Origin: Nitrospirota bacterium
GTDB lineage: Bacteria > Nitrospirota > Nitrospiria > Nitrospirales > UBA8639
Assembly (NCBI GenBank): GCA_029879555.1
Contig: JAOUQB010000049.1
Coordinates: forward strand, 1 to 10,805
DNA: 10,805 bases
Reading direction: 5' to 3'
Below are positions 7,596-10,805 of this stretch, piece after piece (the first letter of the stretch is position 1; each line of letters opens with the position of its first letter). Both the position numbers and the translations under genes were made by a program. The notes beneath the pieces were generated by a model. It was given only the letters and a program-made list of their open reading frames with translations, searched no databases and was not told the DNA's origin.

Positions 7596-7676
7596 ATGAA
7601 ATGCGCGACCAAAGGTCAGAAATGTTGCTATCAACGCTTTTGTCAATGTAACTCGTGTTTGGCAAACTGGGCATAA
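7596..7676 (+). CDS. Possible 26-residue Cys-rich microprotein
   Basis: A short ATG frame starts 9 nt after the membrane-protein stop, with GAGGGGG (7585-7591) 4 nt upstream as a plausible ribosome site. The 26-residue product has six Cys, at positions 3, 10, 11, 16, 18 and 21, giving CC, CxC and CxxC patterns that could bind metal or form disulfides. Lys/Arg are frequent at the N-terminal end and it ends in NWA. It would be a fourth operon cistron. No family is recognised. A stop-free minus-strand frame covers the same bases, so this could be chance. Support rests only on spacing, ribosome site and Cys density. Confidence 0.3.
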   Translation: MKCATKGQKCCYQRFCQCNSCLANWA

Positions 7677-7994
7677 TGAACATGCCCCAATCTCAGCTAA
7701 CAACATCATCGTTTGCCCTTTGAAATAATCAGTCACACCGTGTGCCTCTACCATCATTTCTGACTCAACTTTCGTGAAAAGTGCCTCACGAACCAGCTCG
7801 CCAACAACAATGTCACATGCGTGGAATATCTTTTTTCACGAAGTTTCAACTCTTAAAGACAGAACACTTCATGCTCCTATCTTCCTCATCGTCAAGATCT
7901 CCGCTGTTGTTGCAGGACATCCAAACCCTATCGATCCCTCAATAAATCTTGGCTACGTAGTTACAAGATTCTTTTGAATCGTCTTGCAAAGGGT

Positions 7995-8019
7995 GTTACT
8001 TCGAGTAACCGGCGTTTTT
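7995..8019 (+). terminator. Small hairpin with a following T5 run, weak terminator candidate
   Basis: GTTACT (7995-8000) and AGTAAC (8004-8009) pair around a TCG loop, and TTTTT follows at 8015-8019 after CGGCG. The stem is short (6 bp) and the T-run is not adjacent. If real, it would end transcripts from the upstream operon before the sigma-54 promoter region. Confidence 0.3.
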
Positions 8020-8055
8020 GGAAAGACCGTTTATTTCCAACCTCGATGACGGCTG

Positions 8056-8189
8056 CTCACTTGGCCAAAGTTGAATGCGCTACATTCCGAATCTATTCCC
8101 CTCTCAAGTGATTCATCTCTTATCGAAAAAGATACAAATTGTGGGACACAATGGAAGTGAGTCGATGGATCAGGTGGCCTCTCTCACTT
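8056..8189. promoter_or_regulatory. Cluster of AAGTGA/TCACTT elements, candidate enhancer-binding-protein sites
   Basis: Four copies of one hexamer lie upstream of the sigma-54 promoter: CTCACTT (8056-8062), AAGTGA (8106-8111), AAGTGAG (8155-8161) and CTCACTT (8183-8189). The first three centres are about 49.5 bp apart, near five helical turns. The last two form an inverted repeat centred at 8172, roughly 145 bp before the expected transcript start. Sigma-54 promoters need an enhancer-binding activator at such distances. The assignment is inferred from position and repetition. Confidence 0.4.
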
Positions 8190-8290
8190 ATCTCCCTTCT
8201 TTTCTCAAATGTCAAAATACCTCATGATTGCTAGCATTTCTCCTTCTGAAGATCAATCAGAGGGACGAGAGGTTCGACAGGGAACAGGCA

Positions 8291-8306
8291 TGGCACTGTC
8301 TTTGCT
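8291..8306 (+). promoter_or_regulatory. Sigma-54 (RpoN) promoter, -24/-12 type
   Basis: TGGCAC-N5-TTGCT matches the sigma-54 consensus (TGGCACG-N4-TTGCW) in all but one position, the G after TGGCAC. GG at 8292-8293 and GC at 8304-8305 are exactly 10 nt apart, as required. Transcription would start near 8317 toward the DUF928-like gene at 8784. Confidence 0.8.
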
Positions 8307-8316
8307 TAAATGACAA

Positions 8317-8783
8317 ACCAACCTGTTTTCACCGAGAAAACTGGCAAATTTGCAGACAATTCCCCACATAGTGATGTGGGAATGGAACACTTTTTGAGTA
8401 AAGGGCCTTAAACACAATGGTTGAACAACCCACAAAACCAACTCCATCAATCCTCCCCACTTGGTGGGACCGAACCCCGTCCGGTCCCGTCGAAGAATGG
8501 GAAACCCGAGTTCCAGAAGAGGAAATTACTCGCCGTCAAGATCGTTGGCGCTCTCCCCTTCCTACAACCCCCGCTCAACCTCAAAATCCCAACACCACTC
8601 AATCTTAGCCCTTCCCCCATCCGTCTTTCGGTTTCCCCAAAAGGGCTGGTATACCTGCTATCCAGCAGGGAGCAACACGTTCTACCCGTGCCAATCCGCG
8701 CGTACCTTCTCCCAGAGAAGAGAGCGGAACTACGCGTTTTCTTCATGGTTGGAATTGCACAGTCATTAAAAATCACGTAAGGT
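8317..8783 (+). other. Long structured leader between the sigma-54 promoter and the DUF928-like gene
   Basis: The leader would be about 470 nt if transcription starts near 8317. Hairpins seen: ATTCCC(C)ACAT / ATGTGGGAAT at 8359-8383 with an AGTG loop and one bulged C; GGGACCG / CGGTCCC at 8466-8488; CCTGCT / AGCAGG at 8654-8669 with an ATCC loop. Part of the leader is C-rich and therefore open in several frames on both strands, which weakens any single coding claim. It may be a regulatory 5' UTR, a processed small RNA, or carry a leader peptide. Confidence 0.45.
8417..8608 (+). CDS. Possible small leader ORF, Pro/Trp-rich
   Basis: ATG opens 63 codons downstream of the sigma-54 promoter and ends with TAG at 8606-8608. 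The product is hydrophilic, rich in Pro, Glu and Arg, with four Trp (for example TWWDR, EEWET, DRWRS). No clear Shine-Dalgarno sequence precedes it, and overlapping frames on both strands are also open, so coding is doubtful. It is listed because it is the first ATG frame of any length on the predicted transcript. No family is recognised. Confidence 0.2.
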   Translation: MVEQPTKPTPSILPTWWDRTPSGPVEEWETRVPEEEITRRQDRWRSPLPTTPAQPQNPNTTQS

Positions 8784-10022
8784 ATGAATGTTAAAGACAT
8801 TTACCGCAAACATGAAAAAATCTCTTTAGGTAAGAAATTGAATCACCCCCTAGCATTCCCCAGTTGGCCAAAGATTGTCAGCCTGATCTTGGTGAGTGTG
8901 GTGGTGTGCTGGAGCACACCTCATGCTCTTCAGGCAGCGGCGCCTAATATCGTACTGAACCGAGCCATTCACTTTCCCACCGTCAATGGAAATCCAATCA
9001 CCCTTCCACCCGGAAAATATTTGGTCGAACAAGCCGGGCCAGAGGAATTACGCGTGACCGCCGTGGCGGATAAACAAGAATTTCTCATTCGCGCCCAAGC
9101 GCTCGCCCATGAACAGTATGAATTGTTCTCGCCCATGGCGTTAACTCGCTATGGGAAAAACCATGAATTTCTGATGAATCTTTTGCTGCCTGGAGGCATT
9201 CGACTCGAAGCCACCGGCAGTTCTAAAGAATTCCCCAAACCAACCCCAGGCCAAGGACCACCGCCCATTGCCCCCGTAGCAGAATTGCCCATTCCTCCCG
9301 TGGTTCCGGTTCTCCCAGTTGAGCCACCGCCTGTTGCGCCCATCATTCCAGAACCCGAACCACCTGCTCTCCCACAAACCGTCACGATTCCCGATCCTCC
9401 AGCCCCGCCTGCGATCATCGTAGAAGAATCGCCGGTCATCATCTATCAAGCACCCGCGCCCGACCAACCGGGATTGCGCATTGATGGAATAAGTTCCGAT
9501 TCGCAATATGCATCCGTCTTCGCCTTAGCCCCCAATCATGTCGGCCATACGAGTCAAGAACACCCCGTGCTCTATTGGTACCTGTCACAAGCGACCCAGC
9601 ATCCCCTAGATGTCATGATTGCGGAAGAAGGCCATTTGGACGTGCTACTGGATATTCGATTACTGCCCCCACTCCAAGCCGGCATTCATGAGTTGCGCTT
9701 AGAGGACTATGGCATCAGCCTGCTTCCCGATGTGCCCTACCGGTGGACGGTCAGAATGATGGCCTCGGCCATTTCAGAGTCCCCTACAGCCAGCGGCGCC
9801 ATCAAACGCATTCAGGCCCCAGCAGGTTCGGCCAACTCGCTTATCTATTCACCGGAAGGCTATGCACAAAAAGGGCAATGGTACGATGCGATAAGCGCCC
9901 TACAAACCCTCATCCAAGCCAAACCCGGAAACACCGACCTCCTCACTCAACAAGCAGCTTTACTGGAACAAGTCGGACTCACCGAAGCCGCCGCCTTCGT
10001 TCAACAAGCCAACACGCCGTAA
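8784..10022 (+). CDS. Exported proline-rich protein with DUF928-like domain and C-terminal TPR-like repeat
   Basis: Protein of 412 residues with no known biochemical role. A hydrophobic segment (~31-45) followed by HALQAAAP forms a signal peptide. Residues ~52-148 make a small domain (RAIHFPTVNGNPITLPPGKY). Residues ~150-228 are a Pro-rich linker likely spanning envelope space. Residues ~242-344 resemble DUF928, with HPVLYWYLSQ, an acidic strand region and VPYRWTVRM. Residues ~354-409 look like one or two TPR-type helices (GYAQKGQWYDAISALQTLI). The start is uncertain: AAGG lies only one nt before ATG 8784, while TTG at 8838, preceded by AGG, would give a more compact signal peptide. It is probably transcribed from the sigma-54 promoter at 8291. 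DUF928 proteins are often exported and sit near signalling genes; none is visible here. Coding is sure; the domain call is moderate. Confidence 0.85.
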   Translation: MNVKDIYRKHEKISLGKKLNHPLAFPSWPKIVSLILVSVVVCWSTPHALQAAAPNIVLNRAIHFPTVNGNPITLPPGKYLVEQAGPEELRVTAVADKQEFLIRAQALAHEQYELFSPMALTRYGKNHEFLMNLLLPGGIRLEATGSSKEFPKPTPGQGPPPIAPVAELPIPPVVPVLPVEPPPVAPIIPEPEPPALPQTVTIPDPPAPPAIIVEESPVIIYQAPAPDQPGLRIDGISSDSQYASVFALAPNHVGHTSQEHPVLYWYLSQATQHPLDVMIAEEGHLDVLLDIRLLPPLQAGIHELRLEDYGISLLPDVPYRWTVRMMASAISESPTASGAIKRIQAPAGSANSLIYSPEGYAQKGQWYDAISALQTLIQAKPGNTDLLTQQAALLEQVGLTEAAAFVQQANTP

Positions 10023-10071
10023 CGGCTTCTCGCCAAATCACGGGTCCATCTATCCAAGAAAGACCTCAGCT

Positions 10072-10096
10072 GCCAGGCCGAAACCTGGCCTTTCTC
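10072..10096 (+). terminator. Terminator-like hairpin after the DUF928-like gene
   Basis: GCCAGG (10072-10077) pairs with CCTGGC (10084-10089) around CCGAAA, then CTTTCTC follows. It lies 50 nt after the stop. The stem is short and the T-run interrupted, so it is probably a modest intrinsic terminator. Confidence 0.5.
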
Positions 10097-10254
10097 GTAA
10101 CTGTCAATAATTTCCCTTCCCGTATCCCCAGCCTCTCAATATCGAGATACGCCAAAAAAATATGTGAACCATTTCCCCCGTCCAATCGACACACAAAGAT
10201 TACGGAGATCTCTGAAGAAAATGGCACCGGTCAGTCATGACATTACCCAGCCCT

Positions 10255-10273
10255 GCCCCTCCTTTTGAGGGGC
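10255..10273 (+). terminator. Perfect 7-bp hairpin in the spacer before the last gene
   Basis: GCCCCTC (10255-10261) pairs with GAGGGGC (10267-10273) around a CTTTT loop. No T-run follows on the plus strand. It could be a second terminator of the upstream unit or the first element of the structured leader of the next gene. Between 10097 and 10254 nothing else is recognised. Confidence 0.4.
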
Positions 10274-10290
10274 ATTGTGCATACATGAGA

Positions 10291-10372
10291 ATGGGTATAG
10301 GATCCAGCACCCTTCTGGGGTGCAAAAGTCGAAGGAGAGAAACAGCTACCCATCAATGACCTAAAGATGGGT
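10291..10372 (+). promoter_or_regulatory. Riboswitch-like alternative stem leader
   Basis: ATGGGTA (10291-10297) pairs perfectly with TACCCAT (10347-10353), closing a domain that contains the hairpin GCACCC-TTCTG-GGGTGC. The same ACCCATC (10348-10354) pairs equally well with GATGGGT (10366-10372). The two stems cannot form together, which is the layout of a cis-acting RNA switch. It lies 52 nt before the start codon of the last gene. It fits no riboswitch class I can name, and there is no T-run after the second stem, so control of translation or RNA stability is more likely than termination. Confidence 0.4.
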
Positions 10373-10424
10373 CTCGGATTCTTCTTGCAATAGAAGCTTG
10401 TTAAATACTAACGGGAGGTGCGGG

Positions 10425-10805
10425 ATGAATCTTCAACATAGGAACATTCGACACATGGGAGTCGCGGCGGTGCTGGCGGTGTGTGTGGCGCTGCCGGGAG
10501 TGCTATGGGCCCAGGGGGATACTGAGCAGACCCAGGGCACAAGTGGGGAAGCCCAAGAGGGCATGGAGGGGGAAGCGCAAACCTACTCCGACCAAGAAGT
10601 TATTACACGCGGAATAGGAGTGACGGTGGACATGGTGCCTGGGGACTATCAGCACAACCCTGTGCAGAACAACTGGCACATTGGCTCCATCAAAAAAGAC
10701 GGCACTGGACTACGTTGGACGAACAAAGCGGGGGCCAGTTGGCATTTGACGCCGGACCTGGCCAACCAGCGGCTCCTCACAGGGACCGATAATCCGTATT
10801 ATGCA
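10425..10805 (+). CDS. Secreted hypothetical protein, 5' part only
   Basis: ATG 10425 follows GGGAGG (10413-10418) at a 6-nt distance, and the frame stays open to the window end, giving 127 residues. Residues 1-31 form a signal peptide (hydrophobic AAVLAVCVALPGV, cleavage probably after LWA). Residues ~32-55 are a Gln/Glu/Gly-rich linker. From ~57 a globular region begins, with GIGVTVDMVPGDY and then GLRWTNKAGASWHLTPDL, a Trp/Asn pattern resembling a small beta-sheet secreted domain. No family is recognised. Leader structures upstream suggest post-transcriptional control. It is too short here to assign a role. Confidence 0.8.
   Translation, partial: MNLQHRNIRHMGVAAVLAVCVALPGVLWAQGDTEQTQGTSGEAQEGMEGEAQTYSDQEVITRGIGVTVDMVPGDYQHNPVQNNWHIGSIKKDGTGLRWTNKAGASWHLTPDLANQRLLTGTDNPYYA

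Larger units (their letters stand above)
7677..8290. other. Spacer between the operon and the sigma-54 promoter; possible relic frame inside
   Basis: About 610 bases without a convincing gene. On the minus strand an 84-codon stop-free frame runs from 7835 to 7584, with TGA at 7583-7581. It contains a protein-like stretch (ELVREALFTKVESEMMVEAH) and a CSLCPVC motif. An ATG at 7757 would give 58 residues, but no good ribosome site or known family is seen. A perfect 10-bp inverted repeat, TTCGTGAAAA (7771-7780) and TTTTCACGAA (7833-7842), lies around part of it. The right half (8056-8189) holds the repeated elements described separately. Confidence 0.4.

Noticed and set aside
7771..7842. Ends of an insertion sequence (10-bp inverted repeat TTCGTGAAAA / TTTTCACGAA)
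   Set aside because: Only 52 bp lie between the arms, with no transposase and no flanking target duplication.
8342..8355. Second sigma-54 promoter (TGGCAAATTTGCA)
   Set aside because: GG and GC are only 7 nt apart instead of 10, so it cannot fit the -24/-12 spacing.
8447..8800. Minus-strand 117-codon frame
   Set aside because: It overlaps the start of the DUF928-like gene and a C-rich leader that is open in several frames; no ribosome site or recognisable domain was seen.
9141..9506. Minus-strand frames with Gly/Arg-rich products
   Set aside because: They are antisense shadows of the proline-rich linker of the DUF928-like protein.
10376..10389. Sigma-54-like element (GGATTCTTCTTGCA) before the last gene
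   Set aside because: Spacing between GG and GC is 9 nt and the TGGCAC block is missing.
10291..10400. TPP, glycine or c-di-GMP (GEMM) riboswitch
   Set aside because: Short resemblances exist (GGGGTGC, GAGAGAAAC, GGGGTGCAAAAGTC), but the diagnostic cores of these classes, such as the TPP CUGAUCUGG / GCGUAGGGA elements or the GEMM GGGCAAACC segment, are absent.
1..10805. CRISPR array, tRNA or rRNA gene, complete mobile element
   Set aside because: No regularly spaced direct repeats, cloverleaf-like sequence, rRNA signature or transposase/integrase motif was found on either strand.

Overview
The window looks like bacterial accessory DNA from a Gram-negative organism. It encodes several exported proteins, a lipoprotein, a multihaem c-type cytochrome, a membrane protein and a consensus sigma-54 promoter. 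The mix of a multihaem cytochrome, a serpin, a DUF928-like protein and sigma-54 control would fit a Nitrospirota-like or other deep-branching Gram-negative chemolithotroph. That placement is a guess: there is no rRNA or other marker gene here. By eye, base composition shifts along the window. The block at about 2018-7586 is GC-rich (near 60%), while the spacers on either side (about 1370-2000 and 7600-8400) are close to 40-45% GC.

Layout. (1) Positions 3-881 hold the 3' part of an unrecognised glycine-rich, beta-rich protein. (2) Positions 882-2017 hold no intact gene, but contain a clearly decayed family-2 glycosyltransferase on the minus strand (about 971-1369) and an unexplained open frame at 1675-1998. 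(3) Positions 2018-3892 encode a secreted subtilisin-like (S8) protease whose catalytic Asp position carries Glu. It is closed by a perfect 14-bp hairpin. (4) Positions 3989-7586 form a tight three-gene operon: an inhibitory-type serpin lipoprotein, an octahaem cytochrome c and a four-pass membrane protein. The genes are joined by ATGA and GTGA overlaps. A possible 26-residue Cys-rich microprotein follows at once. (5) Positions 7677-8783 are a long regulatory spacer with four AAGTGA/TCACTT elements, a consensus sigma-54 promoter (8291-8306) and a structured leader of about 470 nt. (6) Positions 8784-10022 encode an exported proline-rich, DUF928-like protein. (7) Positions 10023-10424 carry three hairpins or switch-like structures, ahead of the start of a secreted protein that runs off the window end (10425-10805).

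How the genes may work together (inference): a secreted protease and a membrane-anchored protease inhibitor sit side by side, and the inhibitor is translationally coupled to a multihaem cytochrome and a membrane protein with intramembrane histidines. One reading is an envelope electron-transfer module (cytochrome plus quinone- or haem-interacting membrane partner) with a built-in antiprotease that shields it from its own or foreign subtilases. I know of no described system with this composition, and it is the most interesting part of the window.
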